Shown piece after piece: positions 21,180 through 33,132 of a DNA stretch of 64,000 bases (its first letter is position 1; the number at the start of each line of letters is the position of its first letter). The notes below the pieces were generated by a model. It was not told the DNA's origin. It made no database searches and worked only from the letters and a program-made list of their open reading frames with translations. The position numbers were made by a program, and so were the translations under genes. Origin of the DNA: Anastrepha obliqua (lineage: Eukaryota; Arthropoda; Insecta; Diptera; Tephritidae); NCBI RefSeq assembly GCF_027943255.1, contig NC_072893.1, positions 56,390,001-56,454,000 of the forward strand, given 5' to 3'.

Positions 21180-22420
21180 AATTAGTTTAGAATTGATTAA
21201 AATTTTATGAGAATTTTATGAGAATTTTTATGAGAACAACTGATATTTTATGCAACCTCACCGTGTAAATATCACTATTTGCTTCAACGGAAAGAATAAG
21301 GAACTAGTCGCGAACTAGTCTATGGGGAACTAGACCCAATTAAGTACCCAATTCACCACAAACAGATCAGCTTATTACTATTCGTTTTCTCTACAAGTCC
21401 ACGTCCTGCTACACTAGTATGAGTTCAACAACGACGCCATTTACGTGGTGTGGTGCAGGTGACAGCTCACTGCCGCGAAATTGTTGGGGTTTGTAGGTAT
21501 ATATTTTCACGAATATTTATTTGTATTCACTGCATTCATATGTATGTGTCTACGAGCGCACTTTTTGTTTGTGGCATTTGTACGTGCAACTACTCAATAA
21601 TTTCCAGTCACGTTCACGTACTTATTGTTCCAACAATTTGTCTTCACTCACCTTATTCCGCCTTGTTGCACCCAACCACAATCCCCACAAAATGAGTTGA
21701 ACAAAAATGTCAGTGAAAGAAAGTAAATGAAAGGCGAACAAATTTTGGCTGGCAAATGTGAAAACAAAAGCATTTAAGTAATTCTTTGAAAGGAAAGAGA
21801 ATCGCGCACACAAAGCAACAACTGCTTTTGAAGTGAAGCAGTTATAGCCAGCCATGCGGAGGTGCAGGCTATGCCAGCACGAACAGCAATCAGGTAGAAA
21901 TTATTCGAACGCTTCGTGAGGCGCCGCTGCAATTTAGACAAGAAGATACTCGCCTTCCACTCCTCCAAATGTCACCAAATCAGCAGTTTTCAACGATTTT
22001 CTTTGTCTTTTTTTGTCACCACTTTGATGGTAAGAAATCCATTTAAGGGAATATAGGGTGCGCTGAATGCATAAAGGTATATTTTTGAAAATGAGATGAA
22101 ACGAATCAATAAATCCGACATTGTTTTTTAATTTTTTTTTTTTTGTTTTGGGTTAAAAAATCATTTGACGCGATTAGAAAAGTAATCCGGAGAATATTTG
22201 CCTTAAAAAAGGGTCTTTCTAAATTTTCCACACTCTGTATTGAAGCCTCTAACTATATCATAATTTGCTAACATATACGTGTAGACCGTCTGAGGATTAT
22301 CCTAAAACTGCTGATTTTTGACGGCACGCGGCAAAACAAAACTCTAGTGGGAACAAGTCAGAACTGCAATGAATTTATAAACAACGATTTTTGGTTAATT
22401 TATATTAAGCGATTTTAAGT
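21180..22420. other. No recognisable gene
   Basis: Unique-looking sequence with modest GC (21440-22000). Antisense and sense open frames overlap without motifs. Confidence 0.5.
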
Positions 22421-22429
22421 CGTTTTGTT

Positions 22430-25010
22430 CAAAAATTGTAGTCATTGCGATCAATTCTTCTAAAAATTTGTTTATTTTTAGGGAAGTAAAACGAAAACAA
22501 AAATTGAATTAAACAATTTAGCAGATTTATTCAATGTGGCAAATTTTTGTATGAAGATTTTTAAATTCAAATATCTTTGATTGTTTTTAATATTTTGTAT
22601 AAATTTTTGGTTTTTTATAATTTTTATGGTAAAATAAATTTCTGTGAAATACTTTTTTTGTTCAACATTTTTTCAGGTAAAATATATTTTTACGAAATAA
22701 ATTTTTTTTGTTCAAAATTTTTTCAGTTTTTTATCACTTTTTCATTATTTGTGTATTTAGGATAAAATATATTTAAAAAAATATCCTCAAAAAAATTTGA
22801 ATTTCTGTTGAAAAGTTTTGGGGAACATTTCTCTTTGGGTCATCTTTGAAAAGCACCCCCTTCCAGAATCTCGTTATCAAATTTGCAAAGATAACTGAGC
22901 ATAGTTTAAGCTATTCATAAAAAATTTCACAAATGACAAAAAAAATTTCCCAAAACATTTTAGTAAAAAAATTAAATTTTTTTCGCAAAAACTGTTAGAA
23001 AGATCCGAATATGTTTCACTGCAAAAAAACAAAAAACCAGTTCTCAACATTGATTTAATTTTAAAATAATAAAAAAAAATATTCAAATATTTACCAGTTT
23101 ACTTCATATTATAGTCAAGCCTACAATAGACAGATTTTAGAAAAATTTACGACGCATTCCAAAAATTTTTTAAAAAGTGTATTTTACTTAAAAAACAAAA
23201 ACATATAATTCAAATGTTAAAAGAAATATTTTTTTTTTTAATTTTTTCAATTTACTTCTTATTTATTTATTTATTTATTTATTGAAAAGAGTAATAATTA
23301 TGAATAATTATTCCACTTAAAAGGTAAGAAAAAAACGGTTCAAGCACTGGCTGCTAAGGACTTCGGCTAAAAAAATTTACTTCTTATTAAAGTCAAAAGA
23401 ACAAATAGATAAAATTTCAGAAAAATGTACGATGAAGCCCAACATCTTTTTTAAAAGTGGATTTTACTTACAAAATAAAAGAAAAAATTTATAAAAATGT
23501 CAAAATGAGCCGAAGACATTTCATTTTAAAAAGCTCCGTACCAAAATTTTTAGTATAAAACAAATTTAAAAATTATAAAATTTTTTTTAAATTTTTTTTA
23601 ATTTTCGTCTTATTAAAGACAAGGTTTTATTCAGTTTATTTCTAATTATAACCAAGCCTATAAATAGACGAATTTTGAATTTTATCGTAAAGGGGATTTT
23701 ACTTAAAAAAAGAAAAAAATTATAAAAAAGTACAGTTTGTTTAAATAAATCTCAAAATTATTAAATTTTTTAAAACATTTTTTTTAATTTACTTTTTCTT
23801 AAAGTCAAGGTTGTAAAAAACTTAGTTTTGAAAATAATTTTAAATTTTCTTAATTCTTTCTGTTCACTTCTTACTTTATCGTATATTTTTTGAAAAAGTG
23901 TATTTTAGTTTAAAATAAAAATTAGAAAAAAAGACATACAAATATTAAAAGGAACCGAAGACATTTCATTTTAAAAAACTCCAAAAGCCCCGTATCAAAT
24001 TTTTTTTTGTATAAAATAAATCTTAAAACTATTAAATTTTCAACATTTTTTTTAATTTACTTTTTATTAAAATCAAAGCCCGCAAAACTTTAGTTTTCAG
24101 AATAATTTAAATTTTTTTTAAATTTTTCAGTTCACTTCTTATTATACCCAAGCCTACAAATAGAAGAATTTTGAATTTTATCGTAATTTTTTTTTAAAGT
24201 GGGTTTTACTTAAAAAATAAAAAACAAAATTATAAAAAACTCCGTACCAAAATTTTTAGTATGGAATTAATCTTTATAAATTATAAATTTTTTTTTAATT
24301 TGTAAAGTTTGCTTCTTATTATAGTCAAGACTACAAATAAATTAGTTTTTAGAAAAATTTACGAGAATGTCCAACATTTCCTTTAAAAGTAGAGTTTATA
24401 TAAAAATTAAAAAAAAAAAATATTCTAAAAATCTTAGAAAGTACCGAATATATTTCACTAGAAAAAACTCTATATCAAAATTTTCAATATTGAATAAATC
24501 TGAAAATAATAATAATAATAAGGAAATCAATTTTCAGAAAAATTTACGAAAATGTACAACATTTTTTTACAAACCTTGTGATACCACCAGGGCTGTCCCC
24601 TCTCCCCACTCTACATTGTCCTCATTGAACCAACCTGTGGCTTTGGTATATCTAACAAGACTTGTTATTTTCATATTGGCTACTTCTGCTAAGTTATTCA
24701 TGGGGCTTTTTCCTAAAATATTGAACCTTCTTCTACCCAGAGCCATGCACCCGCATAGAAAGTGTTCTATAGTCTCTTCTTCTTCAATGTCGTTACAGCT
24801 TCTGCAATAGTCGTTATAGGACGCTCCCAGTCTACTTAATAAAATTAGAAAAAAAAATGTATAAAAATGTTAAAAAGAATCGAAGATATTTCACTGCAAA
24901 AAACTCCATCTTATTCTACTCAAAACCTAGAACTAAACCAATCTTTACGGCAATGTCCAGAATACTTGAATCACTTGACATGGAATCGCTCGATCAAGTT
25001 CTTCAAATTA
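22430..25010. repeat. AT-rich diverged tandem array (family B)
   Basis: Repeating blocks: 'AGTCAAGCCTACAAATAGA' type (near 23114, 23650, 24146, 24325), 'GTGGATTTTACTTAAAAAAT' type (23457, 23694, 24200), 'GAAGACATTTCATTTTAAAA' type (23511, 23958), and 'CTCCGTACCAAAATTTTTAGTATA' (described, split). Spacing is irregular (about 160-280 bp). Similar blocks occur at 36985-37180 and 61600-61900. A 250-bp non-LTR fragment (24583-24836) interrupts the array. A (TTTA)n run is at 23262-23283. Confidence 0.7.
24583..24836 (-). pseudogene. I/R1-type non-LTR C-terminal fragment inside array B
   Basis: Open on the minus strand across its length. It reads 'SRLGASYNDYCRSC', then 'NDIEEEETIEHFLCGC', the C-terminal zinc motif of RNase-H-bearing non-LTR elements (CxxC...HxxxxC). 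It continues 'MALGRRRFNILGKSPMNNL' and 'ITSLVRYTKATGWFNED', the short tail that ends these proteins. No stops occur in about 80 codons, so it is younger than most fragments here. 3' UTR not recognised. Confidence 0.78.
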
Positions 25011-25114
25011 AATTGAAACAACTACATAATAATTCATTCCAAAAGCTCAAAACTTTTTTTTGTTTTTATTTGAGTTCGTGCAATTTCAAATGCCCATTCA
25101 ATGCCTGACTAGTA

Positions 25115-28100
25115 GGAGAAAACAGCGAAGCAATTTGAACACTGAAACATTGAAACATTGAAAAATTATTTTTTATGTAATTATTAACTTCACATAGCCC
25201 GTAATATCGATTTTCACAACTTCAGTTTTTTCGCTTTATCTCATTATTTTTTCATATACTTTTTTTTTCATTTTAAGCGAAATCCAATTTTTATCGACGA
25301 TAAATTTTCTTTGCAGTTTGGTTTTTTGTTTGTTTTTGCGCTAAACTTTTCGATCGTCCTTTGTTTGCGCTACACCTTCACAAACTTCACGTGCCATGAA
25401 AGACAACAACAGTTCAAAGTGAATTCTATTCCGCGTAGGAGTAATTTCCGTTTCCTGCTTGTAAGAAGATACGGCGCCGATGGCAAAGAAGGAGTGGAGT
25501 CGGGGCCAGCAAACTTTTGACTTTCGAAATGAAAAAGTTGGAAAAAGGCTAAAAGTATACGACGGGGAAAAGATGTATTTAAACAAAAGAGACAAAAGGG
25601 AAAAATTGATAAAAGGGACAAAAGAGACCAACTTAGGTATTTCTTTGATGGCAAAAAGGGCTTCGGTAGCAAAGCTAAAACGCGCTTGCCCTTACGCACG
25701 CCTGCCATTGATAAACTAAAGCAGCAGGGCTAAGGCGGTGTGAAGAAATTCAGTATTTCTTGCAGTAGCGACTTTGCAAAAATCGAAGCAATAACTTGTT
25801 TTTTTTTTAAGAACTCTTTTTTTTATAGAAACATAGTTCGTTATAATTTGATTGGCCTCCGTAACCCTTTGCTGGTTCATTGAAGTCGTTTTGTAGCCAC
25901 ATTTCTCACATCGTTCGAAACTGCATAAATAATTTGCGTACTTTAAAAAGTACCAATACAAAAGTGGTCTTCGCTAACAAATTTGTTTGCCTTTATACGT
26001 ATGTATGTGTGCACCATCTTTATATATGTAAATGTGTGTGTGTGTGTATCTGTTAATGTGTGTATTTTTATATCGCTAACTGAACTGTGTTGAACTTCTG
26101 CATGTATGCCACAACCGCAGCAATAGAAACCGGTCAATACAACGCCAAAAAAAAGCAACAAAGAAGCAGGAAAAAACGAATATGTTATTGCCGCCAACAA
26201 CTATTGGCTCTTGACTATTTTTTCTCGATTGGCTCTTCGTGCGCAGTTTGAAGTTGGTCATTACCTGCGGCGGCTGCTGCTGCTAGTTTCTCTCCCCTTT
26301 CTCATATCCCTCCTGCCTAGCTGCATCACTTATGTATGCAAAAGAACAACAACAGCAACAACTCCAATTACACATTGAAGCTGAATTATGTAGCTGGAGG
26401 AGCCAAAGCGCCAGAGCAGCAATGAAAAACGGGAGCAAACGCGGGAGTGCGCGCGATTGCGGGAACGTGAAGAAAAGCAACATTAAGCCACAATCAAATA
26501 TGAATATAAACTAGCAATACCAACAAACTGTAATTGGCGGTGGCGTTGGCAGCAGCAGCCGGTGATAGCCACCGCTGCAACAACAACGGCAACAGCAAAA
26601 GCAGTGGCAACACAGATTAGTAAGTTGGCGGGCTGGCTGGCTGGCTGGTTGGTTGGCATTAGCCATAACAATAACAATAACAAAGCCAAACAACGATAAC
26701 CGGCAACTCGATAGCTAAACTCGCACGAAGACGTGGTACACTCACTCGCATAGATATCCACTAAACTTCACTTCACTTCACCGGTCCAAGCCGGCCGCCT
26801 CGTGGACGCGTCGTCGATGTGAATGACCTCAAACCAACCGACGATGACAAAGACGACGAAGACGACGACACCATAATTTCCATATACATTTTACATCTTT
26901 TTCGCCTTTGCCGGACAACAGCAACAACAGCGCACTTCAACGTGCTGACTACTTTGCATTTGCTTAGCTTTGCTTTGTTGCCTGTTTTACATTTTTTTCT
27001 TTCGTTGACTTTTGGCGGCTGCTAACTCGTCAGCAGTGGCTAAAACTAGGTGTTGGTTGTTGTTGTTACTGTTATTGCTTCTATTATTGGCTACTACTTG
27101 TGGCTGTGTGCACTGAGGCGTGTAAATATAATAGTTGCTGCCATCGTACAAAAGGAAGAAGAAGAAGCAAGTCATGTGGCATATTCCCCACTATTTTCCA
27201 TCTTTGCCGGCCAAGAAGTATTGAATTTAGTTTGTGTGTTTTTCTATACAGCAATACATTTATTTTCGTCAGCAGTTGTTGCCATTATTTCTATTGAAAT
27301 CGAGAGACACTTCATAGCGGCTATTATTGGAAATTTAAATTGATGAAGAATTAAAATTTGTATGCGCCTTTTTTTTGCGATATTACTCGCTTCATACAAC
27401 TGTATTTAAACCTAATTCCAGTTTTTATGACTTTTGAAAAAAAATTAATGAACAATAAAACATAAACTCTTCATTTGATTTAAGTTTTATGACTACTTTT
27501 ATGACTTTTCAGCCAAATTCCAGCTGAAAAAAGTGAAAACTTAACCCTGCAGAAATTGGCAGATTGAATGACTCTTTAAAGTTTAGAAAGTTTAGTGTAT
27601 TTTAAATACATAAACTTAGAAATTTTTGAAGTGATCATAACCGGCTTAGGTTTGGTTAGATTTAAAAAATTTCTCTGAAAAAAAAAATCGCAGATCAGAA
27701 ACGTCGTAAGGTAATCTGAAGCTGCTCGACTCTACAGGCAAGGCACTCAAGCGAGTTCAAAATACTTGTACGAGTAGGCTATAAATAGAAGTCAAAATAC
27801 GCGCGTAACCGCAGCCATTGCAAAGAGATATTTAAGTATTGATTACACAATTTGGGTTTAGAAAAATCTGTGCTTCATACATTTTCTTGAATACCTCTGG
27901 TCGTATTGAATGTAATCAGCCACAAAGTTAATATTAAAAGTTGTCCAGCACAGTTGTCAGAAACGTTTCCAGCAAGAAGATTTCGAACGTTCTCAACAAA
28001 ATCGAAGTTTTCGTTTATCTGAGAAGGTGTGTTTTTTTTTTGTTTTTTGTTTCTGAAAGCAGAATTCGTTGGTGCAAAACGATTTTATGGAAATTACACT

Positions 28101-28330
28101 TGGCGTAATTCGAAGTTTCGTACGGGACATATTTTTTAGAATCTCAATTTGCAGTCCCAAGGTGAACAAGAGTAAATATTTTTGTCGATAATATAGCAAG
28201 CCTTTTAGCAGCGAAAAATCGGTTGTAACGCGTAGTTTTCTTCGTAGAAGCAAACCGAACACATTTTGAACAACATTTAATAATTTTGAGATCTATGGAA
28301 TGTTGAAACTTTTGGTAGAGAGTTTCTCAA
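25115..28330. other. No recognisable gene; CAA/CAG-rich unique DNA
   Basis: Includes (CAA/CAG)n near 26345-26365 and 26575-26610, GGCT repeats at 26630-26655, a (TG)n tract near 26030-26050, GTT repeats near 27055-27070 and (GAA)n near 27155-27170. Composition resembles intron or 5'-regulatory DNA of a fly developmental or neuronal gene. No exon, splice or promoter signal is strong enough to call. Overlapping frames on both strands are simple-repeat translations. Confidence 0.5.
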
Positions 28331-28659
28331 AATGAGTAAGTCAGTTTAAGGCAACAAATATTAAAAAAAAAAGAAAGGAAAAACATTTTTTGATGAAAAT
28401 TTTTTGGAAAGTTTTTTTCTTTTAGGAAATTTTTTTTATTGTAGCAAACCCGTCTCCCGATGTTTTTCAAAAATTACAAACGAAAAAAAATAATAACAAA
28501 AAATATAACTTTTTACCAAAAAGCAAACCTTTTACAGTTTCTTTGATTCTAAAAAATTAGGAAACTTAACAAAAAAATCTAAAAAGAACCAATTTTGAAA
28601 AGTATATTTGATCCTAAAACATTAAAAAAAAAAATTAAAAAGAACCAGACACTCGAAAA

Positions 28660-28836
28660 TGTTGGAAGTAAACTTATTCTTCTTGATCGTTACTTTTGAA
28701 TATAATATATATATGGTGTTTATTCAATGAAAGTCAAAATACAAGTGAAGTACAGTAATAGAAAATTAGTGTTGTTTCAACAAAAAAACCAAAAGCAGAG
28801 TTGCATGAATATGTGAATAGAGTTGCATTTTCAACA
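28660..28836 (-). repeat. copia 3' LTR
   Basis: 177 bp. In element orientation it begins TGTTGAAAATGC and ends CTTCCAACA, with TGTTG/CAACA ends. It contains a CATATATATATTATA stretch (possible TATA box) and AATAAA (plus-strand TTTATT at 28719-28724), a plausible polyadenylation signal. Confidence 0.95.
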
Positions 28837-28845
28837 CTCCTCCTC
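28837..28845 (-). promoter_or_regulatory. Polypurine tract
   Basis: In element orientation GAGGAGGAG lies immediately before the 3' LTR, the expected primer site for plus-strand DNA synthesis. Confidence 0.75.
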
Positions 28846-28878
28846 AATGAACATATTCAAGCAATAAAATATTTCATT

Positions 28879-31800
28879 TCAATTTAAACCTAACATTTTT
28901 ACAAACTTTTCATGAGTAGGTTTAGCTAAATTCTTAGTAAGAACGTCTGCAATCATATTGCTGGTGTTACAATAAGTTAATTCAATTTCACCAGCTTCAT
29001 ATACGTTTCTTATAAAGTGATATCTGATATCAATATGTTTTGTTCTGGAATGGTATACTGGGTTCTTCACCAGATTCATCGCACTCAAGTTATCTCCATG
29101 CACGGTCATAACTTTAGGACAATTAAGCTCCATTTCATTCAGCAATTGTTTTAAATAAATGGCTTCTTTAACGACACATGTTAAAGCCATATATTCGGCT
29201 TCAGTACTGCTAAGTGCTACCGTCGACTGTTTCTTCGATTCGTAAGAGAAAACTGCTCCAGCCAAAATTATAGCGTACCCTGTATACGACTTACGATCAC
29301 TTACATCGCCGCCCCAATCTGCATCCACAAAGCATTCAATTGGTTTTCCCGTTTGGTAATATTTCAGTCGTTTATCTTGCGTTGTGTTTAAGTACCTCAG
29401 TATACGTTTCGCTGCCGCTGAATGTTCTGCATGTGGGTTGGTATTTCTTTGAGCAAGCTTACACACCGAGTGTAAAATATCTGGTCGCGTGCACACTGCT
29501 ATATACATTAGCGATCCAATGAGTGATTGGTATTTTATCTGATCAACCTTCTTGCATTTTTCGTTATTGCAATCAACTCTATGTCCAGGATCCAAAGGTA
29601 CAGAAATTGGTCGACAATCCTGCATATCATGTTCACGTAGTAATTTTCTTATATGCCCCTTTTGAGTTACAAATATAGCTCCAGTTGTGCCTTCTCTTTC
29701 AACCTCCATGCTCAAGAAGTGTTGGACTTGACCCTTATCCACCACCTCAAATCGTTTTGCTATCATACTCTTCACTCGTTGCATATGATTTAAGTCAGAG
29801 CATGCGATCAGCAAATCATCCACATACACTGCAATTATGTTAATTTGCCCATTATGATTATTAACATATACACACGGTTCGCTCTCACATTGTTTAAAAC
29901 CGATTTGCTTTAAAACTGAATCTAGTTTTATGTTCCAATTTCGTCCCGACTGTTTAAGCCCATACAAGGCTTTCTTTAATTTCAAACAATGATTTGGGTA
30001 TCGCTTATTTATAAACATCTCTGGTTGTGACATAAAAATATCTTCGTCTAACTCGCTATTTAAATATGCCGTCGATACGTCCATTTGGTGTAGATGTAGC
30101 CTATATTCTGCCGCAATAGCAAATATCATTCTGATTGTACTATAGCGAACCACAGGAGAAAACGTTTCAGTGTAGTTCACGCCATAAACTTGCGAACAAC
30201 CCTTCGCTACCAATCTAGCTTTAAAACGCTCTATGTCACCTTCTTTATTTCGCTTTATAGAAAATACCCATTTATTACGCACTAATTTTTGTCCGGCGGG
30301 AAGCTCTACAAGTTCCCATGTTTTGTTTTTCATTAGTGACTCATATTCGTTTTGCATAGCATCATACCAATATTCTGACAATTCACTTGCCATTGCTTCG
30401 TTTACAGTATCAGGTATTTTGACATCTTCCTTTTGCATAAGACTCAAATAATTATATGCCTTTCTTGGCCTACCAACACTACCTGTACGTATCATTCTAG
30501 GTCTACCTGCGCAACGTCTTGGCTCTACTGCATCTTCTTCTGCCGATTCAAAATCATCATCGCTTCTGTCTGAATATGTAACATCAGGAGCGATTTCAAT
30601 AACATTTTCTTGTTCGATATTGTTATGTACATTGACATCTGGTTGCGCATTATTTGAAATTTCAATATTAACTTCATTAACATTATCATCTACGCTCGCC
30701 GTACTATTTTCATTTGTATGTGCTATCTCATAGTTTTGCTTATATGCATTTTGTTTCTCTATAAAATACACATCTCTGCTTACAATTAAGCGATTCGATT
30801 TGCGATCATACAATCTGTAGGCTTTTGCCGTATCTGAGTAACCTACCATGGTATACTCCTTACCTCTTGGTTTGAACTTACCACGTTGACATTTATCGAG
30901 TGCAACTGCATATGATCCAAATGCGCGTAAGTGTACTACTGTTGGCTTTCTACCAAACCATGCTTCGTATGGTGTCACAGTTCCCAATGATTTTGTTGGT
31001 GCACGATTTCTCAAATAAGCTGCCGTCGCCACTGCCTCTGCCCATAGTGACTCCCCAACATTTGCACTAAGCAACATGCATCTCGCCATCTCGATAAGCG
31101 TTCGGTTTAACCTCTCTGCTACGCCGTTTTGTTGTGGCGTATATGGTACTGTCAATTGCCGCAATATACCATTCGCTTTTAAAAACTCATCAAAACGTTT
31201 GTTTATAAATTCAGTCCCGTTATCGCTTCTTAGGACTTTCAATTTTTTACCTGTCTGGCATTCTACCATCGCCTTATATTCTTTGAACTTATCAAAGGCC
31301 TCACCTTTATGTTTAATAAAATATACTACGACGTATCGAGTTTTATCATCAGTAAATGTTAAAAAGTATTTTGCACCTCCAATTGATGCTACACTTATAG
31401 GGCCACATACATCGGTATGGACGACTCCTAGCACATCTGCTGCTGTATTTTCTGAACTGCTATACGGACGCTGACTGCATTTGCTAGACATGCACAAAGC
31501 ACATTTGACATCTGCTGGTATGTTTACATTGAGTCCACGCACCATTTGTTTACTGCTTAGCTCTCTCAAACTTGTGAAGTTCAAGTGCCCGAAGCGCTCA
31601 TGCCATTTTATTGCGTCATCAGATGATTTCCTCGCAAAATATAATTGATTTTTATTTGTTTCAAATAAATAAAGATCACTGACCTGTTTAGCACTTAAGA
31701 TTTTTGCCCCGTGCTCATCCATGATTGTTGCATTGTTTTCCTTGAATTGTACTATGTAACCACCCTTAACTGCCTTTGACACGGACACAAAGTTGCATTG

Positions 31801-32850
31801 TAAATCTGCTACATATAAAACGTCGACAAGTGTGACATCAGACTCTTTTGTTTGTATTCGTACAACTCCTCTGCCTGTTGCTGTCATTTTATTTTGACCA
31901 GCTAACATAATCGTTTCGTTGCAAACTTCGAACTTATCGAACATGTTGCGTTGACAACACAAATGAGATGAAGCGCCGCTGTCGATACACCAAGCATCTG
32001 TATGCAAAATTCTGCCTGTAGCTGCCGCAAATAAACCGTTTTTCTTTGCGTTTTGTTGTGATGAATTTTCGCGTTCTTTTTCTTTGCACTGAGCAGCAAA
32101 GTGACCTTTTTTGCCGCAGCTGTAGCATTTGAAATTCGACCGTTTGTTTTTGTCATTGTTTTTGACTACTGCACTTGTTCTTTCGCATGTCTTTGCATTT
32201 GTAGACAACTTTTTTTGTGACTTTGCCATTTCTTGCGCTACGAATGCTTGCGCGTTACCTTCAACGTATTCTGAATTGTATGCTTTACGCCGTTCGCCCT
32301 CTTCAATTAATTTTATTTTTACTGCATTGAGTTTAGGAAGCTCATCACGAGATTCTAAAGCTACCACTAAACTTTCGTAGGATTTTGGGAGACTTGCAAG
32401 TAGCATTATAACGAACAAATCGTCTTGGAAGCCTACGCCAATCCCTGCTAACTTTTCCGCAATTGAGATAAACTTGCAAATGTATTGCTGGACACACTCA
32501 CCGTCTGCCATTCGCATTGAAAGTAATTGCTTGAACAAAGTGACTTTTCGCACCGGCCCTTTCGGTCTATGCACTTCTTCTAGACTTTTCCATGCTTCAC
32601 TCGCTGTTTTGCTATTTTTTACATAGCCAATTTGCATGGGCGTAATACTTAAAATTATAGTTGCTTTTGCCTTGTCATTTTTTGCTTTCCACAAGAGCAC
32701 ATCACTTTCTTTGGCACCTTCATCTGGACATGGAGTCTCTCCGAACGTAACAGACCATAAATCCTGATGCACTAGCACACTTTGTATTTGCAGGCTCCAT
32801 GATTCATAATTAGATTCGTCTAATTTTTCAATGTTGAACAACGAACTCAT
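28879..32850 (-). CDS. copia Gag-Pol polyprotein
   Basis: A single intact frame of 1323 codons. The start chosen is the ATG at 32850 (MSSLFNIEKL); upstream in-frame codons back to 32910 contain no ATG. Order of domains from that start: a copia-type Gag region (1-230); CCHC zinc knuckle at about 242-255 (C-x2-C-x4-H-x4-C); aspartic protease motif DSGA near 290; HHCC zinc-binding integrase N-terminus (His 417, His 422, Cys 450, Cys 453); integrase core D480, D543, E579 (D,D35E); reverse transcriptase with YVDD at 1009-1012; RNase H with Asp about 1176, Glu about 1217 and Asp about 1253. The order protease-integrase-RT-RNase H defines Ty1/copia. Gag and Pol are in one frame, as in copia, with no frameshift signal. 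It would make virus-like particles and cDNA in the cytoplasm and integrate it in the nucleus. No stop or frameshift seen, so it may be active. Confidence 0.97.
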   Translation of the reverse strand: MSSLFNIEKLDESNYESWSLQIQSVLVHQDLWSVTFGETPCPDEGAKESDVLLWKAKNDKAKATIILSITPMQIGYVKNSKTASEAWKSLEEVHRPKGPVRKVTLFKQLLSMRMADGECVQQYICKFISIAEKLAGIGVGFQDDLFVIMLLASLPKSYESLVVALESRDELPKLNAVKIKLIEEGERRKAYNSEYVEGNAQAFVAQEMAKSQKKLSTNAKTCERTSAVVKNNDKNKRSNFKCYSCGKKGHFAAQCKEKERENSSQQNAKKNGLFAAATGRILHTDAWCIDSGASSHLCCQRNMFDKFEVCNETIMLAGQNKMTATGRGVVRIQTKESDVTLVDVLYVADLQCNFVSVSKAVKGGYIVQFKENNATIMDEHGAKILSAKQVSDLYLFETNKNQLYFARKSSDDAIKWHERFGHLNFTSLRELSSKQMVRGLNVNIPADVKCALCMSSKCSQRPYSSSENTAADVLGVVHTDVCGPISVASIGGAKYFLTFTDDKTRYVVVYFIKHKGEAFDKFKEYKAMVECQTGKKLKVLRSDNGTEFINKRFDEFLKANGILRQLTVPYTPQQNGVAERLNRTLIEMARCMLLSANVGESLWAEAVATAAYLRNRAPTKSLGTVTPYEAWFGRKPTVVHLRAFGSYAVALDKCQRGKFKPRGKEYTMVGYSDTAKAYRLYDRKSNRLIVSRDVYFIEKQNAYKQNYEIAHTNENSTASVDDNVNEVNIEISNNAQPDVNVHNNIEQENVIEIAPDVTYSDRSDDDFESAEEDAVEPRRCAGRPRMIRTGSVGRPRKAYNYLSLMQKEDVKIPDTVNEAMASELSEYWYDAMQNEYESLMKNKTWELVELPAGQKLVRNKWVFSIKRNKEGDIERFKARLVAKGCSQVYGVNYTETFSPVVRYSTIRMIFAIAAEYRLHLHQMDVSTAYLNSELDEDIFMSQPEMFINKRYPNHCLKLKKALYGLKQSGRNWNIKLDSVLKQIGFKQCESEPCVYVNNHNGQINIIAVYVDDLLIACSDLNHMQRVKSMIAKRFEVVDKGQVQHFLSMEVEREGTTGAIFVTQKGHIRKLLREHDMQDCRPISVPLDPGHRVDCNNEKCKKVDQIKYQSLIGSLMYIAVCTRPDILHSVCKLAQRNTNPHAEHSAAAKRILRYLNTTQDKRLKYYQTGKPIECFVDADWGGDVSDRKSYTGYAIILAGAVFSYESKKQSTVALSSTEAEYMALTCVVKEAIYLKQLLNEMELNCPKVMTVHGDNLSAMNLVKNPVYHSRTKHIDIRYHFIRNVYEAGEIELTYCNTSNMIADVLTKNLAKPTHEKFVKMLGLN

Positions 32851-32940
32851 GGTGGCACAATTACTTCGCACTTCGTAATACACAATTACTTTGCAATTCG
32901 TAATACACAATTACTTTGATTTGGTTGCCAGGAATTCGCA

Positions 32941-32955
32941 CCTGGTCCCATAACC
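32941..32955 (-). promoter_or_regulatory. Primer binding site (copia-type, half-tRNA)
   Basis: In element orientation GGTTATGGGACCAGG directly follows the 5' LTR with no spacer. It resembles the copia priming site, which pairs with an internal segment of initiator tRNA-Met rather than with its 3' end. tRNA identity is inferred from that resemblance. Confidence 0.75.
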
Positions 32956-33132
32956 TGTTGGAAGTAAACTTATTCTTCTTGATCGTTACTTTTGAATATA
33001 ATATATATATGGTGTTTATTCAATGAAAGTCAAAATACAAGTGAAGTACAGTAATAGAAAATTAGTGTTGTTTCAACAAAAAAACCAAAAGCAGAGTTGC
33101 ATGAATATGTGAATAGAGTTGCATTTTCAACA
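32956..33132 (-). repeat. copia 5' LTR
   Basis: 177 bp, identical to the 3' LTR as far as can be read. It acts as promoter for the element RNA. Flanked on its outer side by the GAAAA duplication. Confidence 0.95.

Larger units (their letters stand above)
28660..33132 (-). mobile_element. Complete Ty1/copia LTR retrotransposon (4473 bp)
   Basis: Minus-strand element with two 177-bp LTRs (28660-28836 and 32956-33132) that look identical base for base. It is flanked by a GAAAA target duplication at 28655-28659 and 33133-33137. It contains one uninterrupted polyprotein frame, a primer binding site abutting the 5' LTR and a purine tract abutting the 3' LTR. All structural features needed for autonomous mobility are present, and identical LTRs imply a very recent insertion. 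It sits in an AT-rich tandem array. Confidence 0.97.

Noticed and set aside
26283..27343. Cluster of open frames in CAA/CAG-rich DNA
   Set aside because: Present on both strands and in several frames. Explained by trinucleotide repeats avoiding stop codons.
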